A stretch of 64,000 bases of DNA from Nocardia brasiliensis IFM 10847 (GCF_000710915.1 NZ_BAUA01000090.1:62001-126000), one strand, 5' to 3'; positions 17,186 to 28,347 are shown, counted from the first letter of the stretch. A program made the numbers and translations. Notes: generated by a model not told the origin, from the letters alone.

Positions 17186-19123
17186 TTGCTGACCAGCGGG
17201 GAGGTGTTCGCCGGGTTCACCGTCGAGAAAATGCTCGGGCAAGGCGGTATGGGATCGGTCTATCTGGCCCGACATCCCAGGCTGCCCCGGCAGACCGCGC
17301 TGAAACTCCTCAACCGCGAGCTGTTCACCGACGTCGAGGTGCGCGCCCGGTTCGAGCGCGAGGCCGACCTGGCCGCGCAGCTCGATCATCCGAACATCGT
17401 CCAGGTCTACGACCGCGGTACCGAGGACGATCAGCTGTGGATCTCCATGCAGTACGTCGACGGTGTCGACGCCGCCACGGTCAACCCGCAGAACCTGCCG
17501 CCGGAGCGGGCGGTGCAGATCATCGAAGGTGTCGCCGACGCACTGGATTACGCGCACGGCATGGGCGTGCTGCACCGCGACGTGAAGCCCGCGAACATCA
17601 TGCTGGCGCGCTCCGGCGGCGGGAACCGCGAGCGGGTGTTCCTCACCGACTTCGGCATCGCCCGGCTGCGTGAGGATTCCACCCACTTGACCCAGACCGG
17701 CATGTTCACCGCGACGCTGGCCTATGCCTCGCCGGAACAGATGACCGGCGCGCACCTCGATCACCGCTCCGACCAATACTCGCTGGCCTGCGCACTGTTC
17801 TGGCTGCTGACCGGGATCGCGCCGTTCGACGCGCCCGCGCCCGCCGACATCATCCGCGGCCATCTGCAACTGCCGCCGCCGTCGGCCGCGGCCCGCCGGG
17901 CCGGTCTGTCCCCGGCGCTGGACACGGTGATCGCGGTGGCGATGGCGAAGCGACCCGATCACCGATTCGCCTCCTGCGCCGATTTCGCCGCGGCCGCGAG
18001 ACAGGCGCTCAGCGGCCAGGTTCCGCCGCTGCCGTACACCCCGGCGCCGACTGTGATCGCCCAGCCCCCGCCGAGCCAGAGCGCGTATCAAGCGGCCCCG
18101 CCGAGCCAGGGCGCTTATCAGGCGGCCCCGCCGACCTATGTGCCGCAGGCCGCAGCGGCCGGCTCGGTCGAGTGGAAGCAGTACGGACCGAGTTCGGCTG
18201 CGGGACAGCAGTTCTCCGCCGCCGGCTATGCGGACGCGCCGCCCAGCACCGGTACGCCGTACCCGTCCGGCGGATACCAGGACGCCGCGTCCGGCGCCGG
18301 TCAGCAATACTCCGGCGGTTATCAGGATGCCGGTGCCGGACCGTCTTTTCCGGCTGGCGGCGGGTACAGCCCGCCGAATTCCGGTGCCGGGCAGTCGTTC
18401 CCGCCACCGGGGCCGCCGCCGATGGCTTACGCACCCGCCGCCGGCTATCCGATGCCGCCGCAACGTCGCTCGAACACGGGCCTCATCGTGGTGATCGCGC
18501 TGATCGGAATCGTCGTGCTGGTCGTCGCCGGGGTGGTGATCGCGCAGGTGAGTTCGTCGGATTCGTCGTCGCCGAGCGATCCGGGCCAGCCGCCCGCTGC
18601 CGTCGCCTCGACCGACGCCGATGCCTTGGCCAAGGCTTTCCCGAAGATCCTGCCGCAGGGTGTCGACACCCAATACGGGGTCGGCAGTGGCAAGGGCTAC
18701 CAGGACAAGACCTGCTTCCTGGGCACCGGCAAAGCGGGTAAGAAGGTGTCCAGCGAGGACGGCGTGCCCGACTTCGCGAACTGGGAGACGGCCTGGAACT
18801 GCTGGGGCGTGCCGATTGATCAGCCCGATTTCACCGCGATCGCGTTCAAGAGCGCCGAGGACGCGAACGCCGCGGCCCGGGCGCTGCCGTCGAACACCAA
18901 GGCCAGCGAGTCCGCCAACGGCAAGCAGTACACGACCTATCGGTGGCAGAAGAAGGACAGCGGTCTGCCGGACGGGTACCTCGTGGTGAGCTTCGAGAAC
19001 GATCCGGCTCGGGCCAATTATCTGTTCTTCGCGCAGGTGTCGATCACCGACAGCCTGCCGGATTCCGGATTCGGTCTGACCCAGCAGAAGTTCAAGGCCT
19101 GGTTCACCAGTCTGCCGCTGTAG
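17186..19123 (+). CDS. Transmembrane Ser/Thr protein kinase (PknB-like) with unique extracellular domain
   Basis: 645 residues from TTG 17186, with GGAAGGG six nt upstream. The kinase domain (residues ~9-275) has the Gly loop GQGGMG, invariant Lys in ALKLL, HRDVKPAN at ~130, DFGIAR at ~155 and a SPEQ motif. A Pro/Tyr/Gly-rich linker of about 150 residues includes two near-identical 10-residue repeats. One membrane helix lies at ~432-455. The outer domain of ~190 residues has Trp/Cys motifs (NWETAWNCWGVP) unlike the other two kinases here. It is probably an envelope sensor kinase. It is divergent from the SxxK lipoprotein gene. Confidence 0.92.
   Translation: MLTSGEVFAGFTVEKMLGQGGMGSVYLARHPRLPRQTALKLLNRELFTDVEVRARFEREADLAAQLDHPNIVQVYDRGTEDDQLWISMQYVDGVDAATVNPQNLPPERAVQIIEGVADALDYAHGMGVLHRDVKPANIMLARSGGGNRERVFLTDFGIARLREDSTHLTQTGMFTATLAYASPEQMTGAHLDHRSDQYSLACALFWLLTGIAPFDAPAPADIIRGHLQLPPPSAAARRAGLSPALDTVIAVAMAKRPDHRFASCADFAAAARQALSGQVPPLPYTPAPTVIAQPPPSQSAYQAAPPSQGAYQAAPPTYVPQAAAAGSVEWKQYGPSSAAGQQFSAAGYADAPPSTGTPYPSGGYQDAASGAGQQYSGGYQDAGAGPSFPAGGGYSPPNSGAGQSFPPPGPPPMAYAPAAGYPMPPQRRSNTGLIVVIALIGIVVLVVAGVVIAQVSSSDSSSPSDPGQPPAAVASTDADALAKAFPKILPQGVDTQYGVGSGKGYQDKTCFLGTGKAGKKVSSEDGVPDFANWETAWNCWGVPIDQPDFTAIAFKSAEDANAAARALPSNTKASESANGKQYTTYRWQKKDSGLPDGYLVVSFENDPARANYLFFAQVSITDSLPDSGFGLTQQKFKAWFTSLPL
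18067..18126 (+). repeat. Two tandem 30-bp repeats in the kinase linker
   Basis: Two near-identical 30-nt units encode PPSQxAYQAA twice, in the disordered linker between kinase domain and membrane helix. Confidence 0.7.
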
Positions 19124-19132
19124 CAGCAGGAT

Positions 19133-21621
19133 TCAGTCGACCGCCAGCGCGGCCACGATCGGCAGCCGGGCCGCGCGCAAGGCGGGCGGGATCGACCCGA
19201 GCATGGCCAGTACGAGTGCGGCCGCGCCGTAGGCCAGCAGGATCGGTCGCGGCTGGTAGGTGACATCGATGGTCAGTGCATGGGCGATGGCGACGGTGGC
19301 CAGGTACTGCACGGCCAGGCCGACGACGAGACCGAGTGCGGCGCCGACCAAGCCGATCCCGGCGGCCTCGGCGAGCACCGAGCGCATCAGGAAGCCGCGA
19401 TTCGTGCCCATCGCCCGCAGTACGCCCAACTCTCTGCGGCGCTCGAGCACGGACAGCATCAAGGTGTTCAGCAGCGCCACCGTGGCCACGAGGACCACGA
19501 TCCACAGGATCGCGTTGCTCATCGCCGAACCCTGCCGGATGCTGGAGGCCGCGGCGACAACGGTATTCGGCCCGGTGTCCACGTGGATCTGCGGCGGGAC
19601 CACCTGCCGGATCGCCGCCAGCACGGCCGCGCGATCCGCGCCGGGCGCGATGTTCGCGGACACGATCGTCTCGCCGGGCCGCTCGTACCACCGGCGCAGC
19701 AGGTCGAGGTCCATCATGACCACGCCCGCGATCGCCGAGAAGTACGGAATCACTTGCAGGACGGTCACGGTGTGCGTGCCGGTCGGGGTCGGCAGCGTCA
19801 GCTGGGACCCGACGCCCACACCGAGATCCCGGGCGACGTCCCGGGAGATCGCGACCCCCTCCCCGGCGGACAGGCGGGCGGCCGCGGCCGCGTCCAGCAT
19901 GTGCATTCGGGTCTCGCGCGCCTCGGCCGGAAAGCCCTGCAGCATCACCCGTCCGGCGCCGAGGGTGGCGAACGCCATCTGCGCCGGGCTCACCGACCGG
20001 ACGCCCGGGACCGCCGCGATCCGATCCTTCAGCCCGGCGGGCAGCAAAGGGCCGGTGGGGAACTGGGCCATGGACGCGGGACTGACGTAGACGTCGTTCT
20101 CGGCCAGATCCTGGAACGTCGTGGTCGCGGAGTCCACCATGTTGGTCGTCGCGCCACCCATCGACACCGTGGCGGCCACACCGATCAGGACGGTCATCAC
20201 GGTCGCCCAGATCCGCCGCGGTGCGCGTTCCAGCGTGGTCGCGCCGAGGGCGCCGGCCGCGCCGAACATGCGCGCGGCCGCCGCGGCGCACCGGACGATC
20301 GGGCCGATCGCGGCGAAGCAGAGCACGACGGCCGCGATGATCGCGGTCGAGACGGCGCCGAGTGAGTAACGGCCCAGGTCGATTTCCGCGACCGCCACCG
20401 AGCAGACCGCCAGCGCGAGCCCGAGTACCACTGCGGCCCAACGCAACGCGGCGCTCGCGGTATCGGCCCGGCCGACGCCGACCGGAACCAGCGCTTCGAT
20501 CGGCTCCACCTTGTACACCTGCCGCGCGGCGATGCCCGCCGCGAGCACGCTGGCGAGGACGCATGCCGCGATCGCGAACGGCACGGCGTAACCGGGCACC
20601 AGGTACTCGGTGCGCGCCTCCACCGACGACATCACCGCGGCGGGGAGTTGCCCGATCGCGATGCGGCCCATGAAGATACCGATCACCGCGCCGACCGCGC
20701 CGCCGCACAGCCCGAGCAGAGCTGCCTCGGCCAGCAGATCCCGCACCAGCGGCCCGCGCTTGCCGCCGAGGGCGCGCAGCAGCGAGAGCATCGGCCTGCG
20801 CTGCGCGATCGCCATGCTCATCGCGTTGTAGATGAGGAACGCCGAAACGATCAGCGCCGCAGCCGAAGCCATCGTGGTGGAGTAGCGCACGAGCTGGATC
20901 GCGCCGCCCGCCTGCGCGGTGCGCAGGCTCGGCTCGGCGACCACCGCGCGACCGTCGACCGCCGCGGTGAGTTCGGTGCGCAGCGTGGCCACCGAGGCGC
21001 CCGGCGCGGGGATGATCTGGATCGAGTCGAGCCGACCTTGCCGTTCGGTCAGCCGCTGCGCGAGCCCGAGCGGCGCGGCGACCAGATGACCACCGTTGAG
21101 CCGCTCGGAGGTCTGCTGATCGAGCACGCCGGCGACGGTGACGGTGGCCGAACCCAGCGTGAACTGTTCGCCCTCTTCGTGCCCCATCGCCGCACCGACC
21201 AGGACGCCGTTGGGCACCGAGAGCAGTTTGCCCGTCTGCGCGGCCAGCGGCCCGGCCAGTGCGCTGCCCAACGCGGTGATGTTCTGATCGGCGCCGATCA
21301 GCAGGGCGCGGTCCGCGCCCGCGCCGATCTGCGCCCGCAGCATCGGCACCGCCTTGTCCACACCGGGCGTGTTCGCGATCCGTTGCAGCAGTTGCTGATC
21401 GAAGCCCGCGTCGGTGACACCGGTGACCTCGAGCGCGGCCCGGCCACCGAGGCTTTCGGTGAGCCGCTGCACCGACCCGGTGACCGAACCGGCGATGCTC
21501 AGTACCGCGACCAGCAGCCCCGCCGAGACCCCCAGTACCACCATTGACATCAAGGTCCGCCCGCGGTGGGCGAGGAGTTCACCGATATTGAACAGCCGCA
21601 AGCGATCCCAGGCGGCGCCGA

Positions 21622-21625
<4 letters not shown>
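19133..21625 (-). CDS. ABC transporter permease, double FtsX/MacB type
   Basis: 830 residues with two FtsX permease halves and large extracytoplasmic MacB-PCD-like domains. It begins GELLAHRGRTLMSMVVLGVSAG, the amphipathic-plus-first-helix signature of the family, and ends with FtsX helices followed by PPALRAARLPIVAAL. GTG 21625 overlaps the ATPase stop by 4 nt, so the two subunits are translationally coupled. Such transporters act on lipids, lipoproteins or peptides in the envelope rather than importing nutrients. The neighbouring two-component system at 22860-24877 could control it, by analogy with Bce-like modules. Confidence 0.9.
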
Positions 21626-22329
<704 letters not shown>

Positions 22330-22381
22330 CGCCGCCCCCCGCTGTGGTCGATCGGTCACCAATTGTTCGTCTCTCGTCGTG

Positions 22382-22702
22382 CTAGCGAGCCATGGCTTCC
22401 GATGTCTGCCTGCGCCGGCGGTACTGGGCGTCCAGGACCGCGCGCAGCACCGGCTGCTCGGCGGCCAGCTCGAGGTAAGCGTCGATCGCGGACTGCCCGC
22501 GCGTCAATGCCTGATCCAGCTTCGCGTCGAGATGGTTGTTCCACCGATAACGCAGCGCGAGCAGGAGGCCGTCCGCGTCACCGAAGAGCCTGCGCAGGCC
22601 GGGGATGCCGGCGAACAGGTGCGGATCGGCCGGGTCCACCGCGGCACGGGCCAGGACGAGATGCACGATTTCGGTACGGGTGTGCTGATCTTCCCAGGAC
22701 AT
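22382..22702 (-). CDS. Small conserved-looking protein of unknown function
   Basis: 106 residues from ATG 22702, preceded by a purine-rich GAAGGCGAGG. Soluble and charged, with a helical segment RLFGDADGLLLALRYRWNNHLD and a basic tail (YRRRRQ). No domain recognised. It lies 52 nt upstream of the ABC ATPase on the same strand, so it may be the first gene of that transporter operon and a regulator or adaptor of it; that is inference. Confidence 0.6.
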   Translation of the reverse strand: MSWEDQHTRTEIVHLVLARAAVDPADPHLFAGIPGLRRLFGDADGLLLALRYRWNNHLDAKLDQALTRGQSAIDAYLELAAEQPVLRAVLDAQYRRRRQTSEAMAR

Positions 22703-22847
22703 GAGCCTCGCCTTCCGTGCGACGACGCGTTCCACGCTACGGAGCGCACGCGAGGCTGTCTTCGTGCCAGGGACCCGAATCGATCTCCGACCACGGTAGG
22801 AGAAACGGACCACTCGGGGAACGATGTATCGCCCGGTATCGGGCGGT

Positions 22848-22859
22848 TAGCCTTACCGC
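22848..22859 (+). promoter_or_regulatory. Predicted leaderless -10 element of the second histidine kinase
   Basis: TAGCCT at 22848-22853, 6 nt, ATG 22860. Confidence 0.45.
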
Positions 22860-24185
22860 ATGGGTGTGATCGGCGTCGCCGCGCCGGCCGGTGAGCCGGG
22901 GCGGGCGACCCGCGCGCGGCGCCGGGTGGCGCTGGGCTGGCGGCAGTCCAGGGCGCGGATCGCCGAATTCGTCCGGGAACCCGTCACTTCGTTCCAGCGC
23001 CGGGTCGAGGAACTGCCGTTCGACTACCCGCCCTCGGTCATCGTCGCCGTGGATCTGTCGCTGTTCATCGTCGCCGTGGCGGCGGCGATCCAGCGGCACG
23101 GCTACTTCCCGACCGTCCTGCCGATCATCGCGGTGCTGCTGACCGCCGCGTTCGGCCCGATGTATGCCTTTCTCGGGGTGATGCCGCGGCCGCTGACACT
23201 CGGCCTGTTCGCCATGGTCGCCGAGGCGCTGTTCCTGCTGCAGCCGGTCTCGCCGGATCTCGCGCCGTTCGTGCTGGTGGCCGCGGCGGGTGAGGTGGCG
23301 GCGATCGCGCCGAAATGGGTCAGCGTCCCGATCACTCTCGCGATGATGCTCGAGCTGGTCGTGTTCGACCTGTATCGGGACATGGCACAGGGCTTGCCGA
23401 CCTACGTGGTCGCCGTCGCGTTCGGCTGGATGGCCGGGCTGATGCTGCAATATCAACGTCGCTCGCTCTATCAGGAGCGCGGGTATCAGGACATTCGCGC
23501 GGCCCAGGCCGCCGACGAAGAACGCCGCCGGATCGCCCGCGAGGTGCACGACGTGATCGCGCACTCGCTGAGCATCACCCTGCTGCACATCACCGCGGCC
23601 CGGCACGCGCTGCGCACCGACCGCGATGTCGATGAGGCGGTGGAGGCGCTCGCCGAGGCGGAGCAGCTCGGCCGTCAGGCCATGGCCGATATCCGGCGCA
23701 CGGTCGGACTGCTCGACGCGCGACCGTCGAAGCTGGTGCCCGAACCGACCGTGCAGGACATCGAGGCGCTGGTCGGCGATTTCGCGCGAGCGGGCCTGGA
23801 CGCGGGGTACCGGTGCACCGACGATCTGCGTGAGGTCTCGCCCGCGGTCGGTCTCGCGCTCTATCGCATCGGCCAGGAATCGCTGGCCAATGTCGTCAAG
23901 CACGCGCCGGGCAGTACGGCGACCGTGCGGGTGACGGTCGACGGCACGGCGGTCGCGCTGACGGTCGACAACAGCTTGCCGGTCGGGCTGCCCGCACAGC
24001 TCGGCACCGGTATGGGCCTGTCCGGGATGCGGCAGCGGGCCGAACTGCTCGGCGGCGAGCTGATCGCGGGTCCGTGCGCGGGCGGGTGGTCGGTGCGGGC
24101 CGCCATCCCGCTCGCGCCCACCCGCGGCGGCATGTTCTGCACGGTGTGGGAGCCGATCTCCCGCCGAACCCAGGAGGGTATGTGA
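22860..24185 (+). CDS. Two-component sensor histidine kinase (HisKA_3 type)
   Basis: 441 residues. A basic N-terminal cytoplasmic segment of ~55 residues is followed by four to five membrane helices, a HisKA_3 helix with the phospho-histidine in RIAREVHDVIAHSLS (~residue 230), and a GHKL ATPase (QESLANVVKHA, GTGMGLSGM). It is paralogous to the kinase at 14107. The stop overlaps the response-regulator start in GTGA (24182-24185). It diverges from the ABC exporter operon, a common arrangement for transporters controlled by the adjacent two-component system. Confidence 0.9.
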   Translation: MGVIGVAAPAGEPGRATRARRRVALGWRQSRARIAEFVREPVTSFQRRVEELPFDYPPSVIVAVDLSLFIVAVAAAIQRHGYFPTVLPIIAVLLTAAFGPMYAFLGVMPRPLTLGLFAMVAEALFLLQPVSPDLAPFVLVAAAGEVAAIAPKWVSVPITLAMMLELVVFDLYRDMAQGLPTYVVAVAFGWMAGLMLQYQRRSLYQERGYQDIRAAQAADEERRRIAREVHDVIAHSLSITLLHITAARHALRTDRDVDEAVEALAEAEQLGRQAMADIRRTVGLLDARPSKLVPEPTVQDIEALVGDFARAGLDAGYRCTDDLREVSPAVGLALYRIGQESLANVVKHAPGSTATVRVTVDGTAVALTVDNSLPVGLPAQLGTGMGLSGMRQRAELLGGELIAGPCAGGWSVRAAIPLAPTRGGMFCTVWEPISRRTQEGM

Positions 24186-24877
24186 CAGCGGCATCGCCCG
24201 CGGGCGCCGAGGACGCGGTGACCGTTCTGGTGGTCGACGACCAGGAACTGGTCCGCGGCGGCCTGCGCCGGATCCTGCGCAGGCGCGACGGGTTCGTGGT
24301 CAGTGAATGCGCCGACGGCGACGAGGTGCTTGCCGCGGTCGCCGCCGAACGGCCCGACGTGGTGCTGATGGACCTGCGCATGAAGCGGGTCGGCGGCATC
24401 GACGCCACCCGCATCCTGCGGGCCCGTGACGGAGCGCCGCCGGTGTTGGTGCTGACCACCTTCGACGACGATCAGCTGCTCTCGGGTGCGCTGCGCGCGG
24501 GTGCGGCGGGCTTCATCCTCAAGGATTCGCCCGCTGAGGATCTGATCCGCGCGGTGCGGACCGTCGCGGGCGGCGGCGCCTGGCTCGATCCGTCGGTCAC
24601 CGAGCGGGTGCTCTCGACCTATCGCCGGATCCGGCCGAGCCCGACGCGGTCCGGTGCCCGGCTCGCCGAGCTGACCGCGCGCGAGTACGAAGTGCTCGAG
24701 CTGATCGGCCGCGGCCGGGTGAACGCCGAAATCGCCCGCGAACTCGGCATCTCGGAAGTGACGGTGAAAAGCCATGTCGGGCACATATTCGGCAAGCTGG
24801 AGCTGCGCGATCGGGCCGCGGCGATCGTCTTTGCGTTTGACCACGGGGTGGTGACACCCGGAGAATCCACTCTTTGA
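24182..24877 (+). CDS. NarL/LuxR-family response regulator
   Basis: 231 residues from GTG 24182, with AGGAGG just upstream and a 4-nt overlap with the kinase. Receiver domain: VVDDQ acidic pair, phospho-acceptor in RPDVVLMDLRMKRVGG, LTTFDDD and FILKDSPAEDL. C-terminal LuxR helix-turn-helix: LTAREYEVLELIGRGRVN ... VTVKSHVGHIFGKLELR. It probably regulates the divergent ABC exporter and/or the kinases downstream. Confidence 0.92.
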   Translation: MTAASPAGAEDAVTVLVVDDQELVRGGLRRILRRRDGFVVSECADGDEVLAAVAAERPDVVLMDLRMKRVGGIDATRILRARDGAPPVLVLTTFDDDQLLSGALRAGAAGFILKDSPAEDLIRAVRTVAGGGAWLDPSVTERVLSTYRRIRPSPTRSGARLAELTAREYEVLELIGRGRVNAEIARELGISEVTVKSHVGHIFGKLELRDRAAAIVFAFDHGVVTPGESTL

Positions 24878-24938
24878 CGGGCAAGGTCACGAGATCATAA
24901 ACGTGCACTCCTGGCCCGGGATGTGGAGGATTGACGGG

Positions 24939-27467
24939 GTGGAGTCACCTGGACCGAGAACCGGCACACGGTTCGGGCCGTACGAATTGCGATCGCTGCT
25001 GGGCAAGGGGGGCATGGGCGAGGTCTACCAGGCCTACGACACGGTGAAGGACCGGGTGGTGGCGGTCAAGCTGCTGCACGAGGAACTCGCCGGTGACCCC
25101 GTGTACCAGGTGCGCTTCCGGCGCGAATCGCAGGCGGCCGCGCGGGTGGCCGAACCGCACATCATCCCGATCCACGACTGGGGCGTGATCGACGGTGTGC
25201 TGTTCATCGACATGCAGCTGATACCGGGCGTCGACCTACGCACGCTGTTACGCAGCGAGGGACCGCTGACCCCGGTGCGCGCGGTGGGCATCATCGAGCA
25301 GATCGCGTCGGCGCTGGACGCCGCGCACGCGGGCGGCCTGGTGCATCGCGACGTGAAACCCGCGAACATCTTGGTCACCGAGGCCGATCACGCCTACCTC
25401 GCCGATTTCGGCATCGCGCATACGCAGGGAGACAGCGCCGTCACGGTCGTCGGCATGGCGGTCGGCTCCTACATCTACATGGCGCCGGAACGGTTCGACG
25501 TCGCCGAGATCACCGGCCGCGCCGACATCTATTCGCTGGCCTGCGTGCTGCACGAATGCCTGACCGGCGCCAGCCCGTTCCCCGCCGCCAGCATGAACGT
25601 GCTCATCCGCTCGCACCTCGCCGACTCGCCGCCGCGCGCGAGCGCGCAGCAGGCCGGCATTCCGGCCGGGTTCGACGCGGTGATCAGCCGCGGCATGGCC
25701 AAGGATCCGGCCGATCGCTGGCCGAGCGCGTCCGAGATGGCCGCGGCCGCGCGCGCCGCGCTCACCACCGCGCCGCCGACCGGGCCGATGCTCGTCGTCC
25801 GCGCGCCCGCGCAGAATCGCGGCGCGGTGCCGCCGGAGTCGACCGGGGAGATCTCGGCGGTGATCCTGCCGAGCGCGCCGACGGTGGTGCGGCCGACCGA
25901 AATCCAGTTCACCACGCTGACGGAGCAGGAGCCGGTGGCGCCGCTCGGCCCGCCCCCGCGCTGGACACCGGACCAGGCGCTTCCGCCGATGCGCCCGTTC
26001 CCGGACGCACACCTGTACACCGACCAGGGTGCCGCGCAGGGCTATTCGGCCCCGCAAGGGTTCGTCGCACAGCCGGGCCCGCCGGAATACCCGAATCAAC
26101 CCGATACTTCTCGCTACCCGGAACAGCCCGATCCCCAAGGATTCTCAGCGCAGCCCGGCTACCCGGCCCCTTCCGGCGCGCAGGGATATCCGGCGCCGTC
26201 GAACGCGTCGGGACACTCGGGAGAATCAGGCCCGACCAGTTTCTCCACGCAGCCCGGCAGCCCGGAATATCCGGCGCATCCCGCGAGGTTCGTCGAAGAT
26301 TCTGCCGCGCCGGACTATCCAGAACGGCCCGGCGCACCGGGCTTCGCGGAAGACACTGCCGCGCAGCGCTACCCGGAACGGTCCGGTGGACCGGGCTTCG
26401 CCGAGGATCCTGCCGCGCAGGGCTATTCGGGACCGTCCGGCGCACCGGGGTTCGCGGATCGGTCCGACTCGGCGGGGTATGCCGAGCACCAGGCCTACTC
26501 GGATCAGGCCGGTTCGCGGGGTTATGCGCAGGGGTACGGTCCGCTGGGGGGCACCGGTCAGCCCGGACCGCAGGCGTATTCGGAGCATCCGGGTGCACAG
26601 GCGTACTCCGCCGACGAGCCGTTCGTGGGCGGACAGGCGTATTCGGACGCCCCGTCCTACGAGACGCGCAAGTTCCCGGACGCACCCGCCTATCCCGCGC
26701 CGGACCAGGCCGAGGACTACCCGCCCGATCACGCACCGACCCAGGCTTATTCGCCCCCCGCTGCCTACTCCGCCGCGGACCCGTATGCGACTCCGGATGA
26801 ATACGGTGGTCCCGCAGCGTATTCCGGGCCGGGCAGTCATGCGCGCGCCGACTACCCGCCGCAGAGCAACTACGCGAGTCAGCGGGATTACGGCGATCCG
26901 GGCTACGCCGACGACTACGACGAGTACGACGACGACCAGTACGCCCCGCCCGCGAAGGGCCGCTCCATCGTGCTGCCCATCCTGATCGCGGTGGCCACCA
27001 TCGTGGTGATCTCGGTCGGCGGTGTGGTGGGCTGGCAGGTGTTCGGCTCGGGCACCGTGCAGCCGAAGACGACGTCCGATCAGCAGGCGGCCGCCCCTGG
27101 ACCGTCGACGAGTGCGGCGGCCCCGGCGCCGGCGACCTCGTCCACGCCGCCGGTCACGACCACGCCGACGAAGCCGGGCGCGGTCACGCTGCCCACCGGT
27201 GCGAAGCCGTGCAACCAGGGCACACCGGTGCAGGGCGCGTTCGCCCAGTCGGCCACCGGTTCTGCCGTGACGAGTTGCCAGTTCGCCGAGGAAGTCCGGC
27301 GGGCCTACGCCGAGATGAATACCGCGCAAGGCGGTTCGCGCGATGCGCCGCGCACAGTCGTGGCGACCAGCCCGGTCACCGGCCGGGCCTACACGATGAG
27401 TTGCCGCAGTGAGGGCCAGCTGGTCACGTGCAGCGGCGGTGAAAACGCGGTGGTGTATGTATATTGA
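24939..27467 (+). CDS. Transmembrane Ser/Thr protein kinase with long Tyr/Pro-rich repeat linker
   Basis: 842 residues. GTG 24939 is chosen because GGAGG (24925-24929) lies 9 nt upstream and the context matches the paralogue at 28464. Kinase domain ~10-280: GKGGMGEVYQAYD, VAVKLL, HRDVKPANILV (~136), DFGIAH, APERF. Residues ~330-670 are low-complexity Pro/Tyr/Gly/Ala sequence including four tandem 18-residue repeats. Membrane helix ~676-702. The small outer domain (~85 residues, four Cys) ends in GGENAVVYVY and is shared with the kinase at 28464. The next gene overlaps its end. Confidence 0.92.
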   Translation: MESPGPRTGTRFGPYELRSLLGKGGMGEVYQAYDTVKDRVVAVKLLHEELAGDPVYQVRFRRESQAAARVAEPHIIPIHDWGVIDGVLFIDMQLIPGVDLRTLLRSEGPLTPVRAVGIIEQIASALDAAHAGGLVHRDVKPANILVTEADHAYLADFGIAHTQGDSAVTVVGMAVGSYIYMAPERFDVAEITGRADIYSLACVLHECLTGASPFPAASMNVLIRSHLADSPPRASAQQAGIPAGFDAVISRGMAKDPADRWPSASEMAAAARAALTTAPPTGPMLVVRAPAQNRGAVPPESTGEISAVILPSAPTVVRPTEIQFTTLTEQEPVAPLGPPPRWTPDQALPPMRPFPDAHLYTDQGAAQGYSAPQGFVAQPGPPEYPNQPDTSRYPEQPDPQGFSAQPGYPAPSGAQGYPAPSNASGHSGESGPTSFSTQPGSPEYPAHPARFVEDSAAPDYPERPGAPGFAEDTAAQRYPERSGGPGFAEDPAAQGYSGPSGAPGFADRSDSAGYAEHQAYSDQAGSRGYAQGYGPLGGTGQPGPQAYSEHPGAQAYSADEPFVGGQAYSDAPSYETRKFPDAPAYPAPDQAEDYPPDHAPTQAYSPPAAYSAADPYATPDEYGGPAAYSGPGSHARADYPPQSNYASQRDYGDPGYADDYDEYDDDQYAPPAKGRSIVLPILIAVATIVVISVGGVVGWQVFGSGTVQPKTTSDQQAAAPGPSTSAAAPAPATSSTPPVTTTPTKPGAVTLPTGAKPCNQGTPVQGAFAQSATGSAVTSCQFAEEVRRAYAEMNTAQGGSRDAPRTVVATSPVTGRAYTMSCRSEGQLVTCSGGENAVVYVY
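26283..26462 (+). repeat. Tandem 54-bp repeats coding 18-residue units in the kinase linker
   Basis: Units based on PGFAEDxAAQxYPExSG recur every 54 nt; the shared ccgggcttcg-type start is at 26337, 26391 and 26445, with a diverged unit before them from 26283. The copy number may vary between strains. Confidence 0.7.
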
Positions 27468-28347
27468 TCGTTTCCGTGCGGCTCGAATGCGAAAAGCGTT
27501 GGGCGGCGCGGTATCAGCCATGCTCTTGTTGTCGGGCTGCGGCACCGGTTCCGAGCAGTCGGCCGCCGAGCAGACCAGCATCACCGAGGCTGCCTCGCAC
27601 GCGGATCAAAAGGGTCTGTCGATCACCGTGCCCGGCACGCTGGCGGCCGGGGTCGCCGAGTTGCAGGCCGGGGTCCGCGGCCATCTGGGCATGGCGATCA
27701 TGCCGGTGGGCGGCGACCAGGTGGTCAGCTTCGGCGACTGGAGCACCGGGCCCGCCTGGTCGACCATGAAGGTGCCGTTGACGATCGCCGCGCTCCGCCG
27801 CGATGCCAGCAGTTCCAATTACGCCGCCTCGGCCGCGATCACGGCCTCCGACAACGCCGCCGCGGACACGCTCTGGCAGTCGCTCGGCAGCGGTCAGGAC
27901 GCGGCGCAGGCCGTGCAGTCGGTGTTGCGGGAGGGCGGGGACAGCAAGACCACCGTGCCCGCTACCCGGTCCCGGCCCGAGCATTCGGCGTTCGGCCAGG
28001 CGGATTGGTCGCTCAACGAACAGGTTCGCTTCGCCTCCCGGCTGCCCTGCCTGCCCGCGACCGCGAACGTCATCGACCTGATGGAGCAGGTGCAGCCGAG
28101 TCAGCGCTGGGGACTCGGCGCCTTCTCCGGCGCGGAGTTCAAGGGTGGTTGGGGCCCGGACCCGAAGGGCGCGTATCTGGTCCGGCAGTTCGGGGTGATC
28201 TCGGCGCCGTCCGGGCAGATCGCCGTCGCGTTCGCGGCGCAGGCGGATTCGGGCGCGTTCTCCGACGGTATGACGATCCTGGACAAGCTGGCCACGCTCA
28301 TTTCCCAGCACATCGACGAGCTGTCCGGCGGCACGTGTCCGGCCTGA
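27457..28347 (+). CDS. SxxK serine-hydrolase lipoprotein, class A beta-lactamase-like (paralogue)
   Basis: 296 residues from ATG 27457, overlapping the kinase stop by 11 nt; ATG 27487 is an alternative that also leaves a full lipoprotein signal. Lipobox AMLLLSGCGTG. Motifs: STMK (WSTMKVPLT), SDN (TASDNAAADTLW) and KGG (FKGGWGPD). It shares long blocks with the 16043-16945 protein (LGMAIMPVGG / VGLAIMPVGG, QVRFASRLPCLP). It lies between two Ser/Thr kinase genes, suggesting a functional link between kinase sensing and this surface enzyme. The substrate is probably a cell-wall peptide or ligand; this is not established. Confidence 0.82.
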   Translation: MYIDRFRAARMRKALGGAVSAMLLLSGCGTGSEQSAAEQTSITEAASHADQKGLSITVPGTLAAGVAELQAGVRGHLGMAIMPVGGDQVVSFGDWSTGPAWSTMKVPLTIAALRRDASSSNYAASAAITASDNAAADTLWQSLGSGQDAAQAVQSVLREGGDSKTTVPATRSRPEHSAFGQADWSLNEQVRFASRLPCLPATANVIDLMEQVQPSQRWGLGAFSGAEFKGGWGPDPKGAYLVRQFGVISAPSGQIAVAFAAQADSGAFSDGMTILDKLATLISQHIDELSGGTCPA

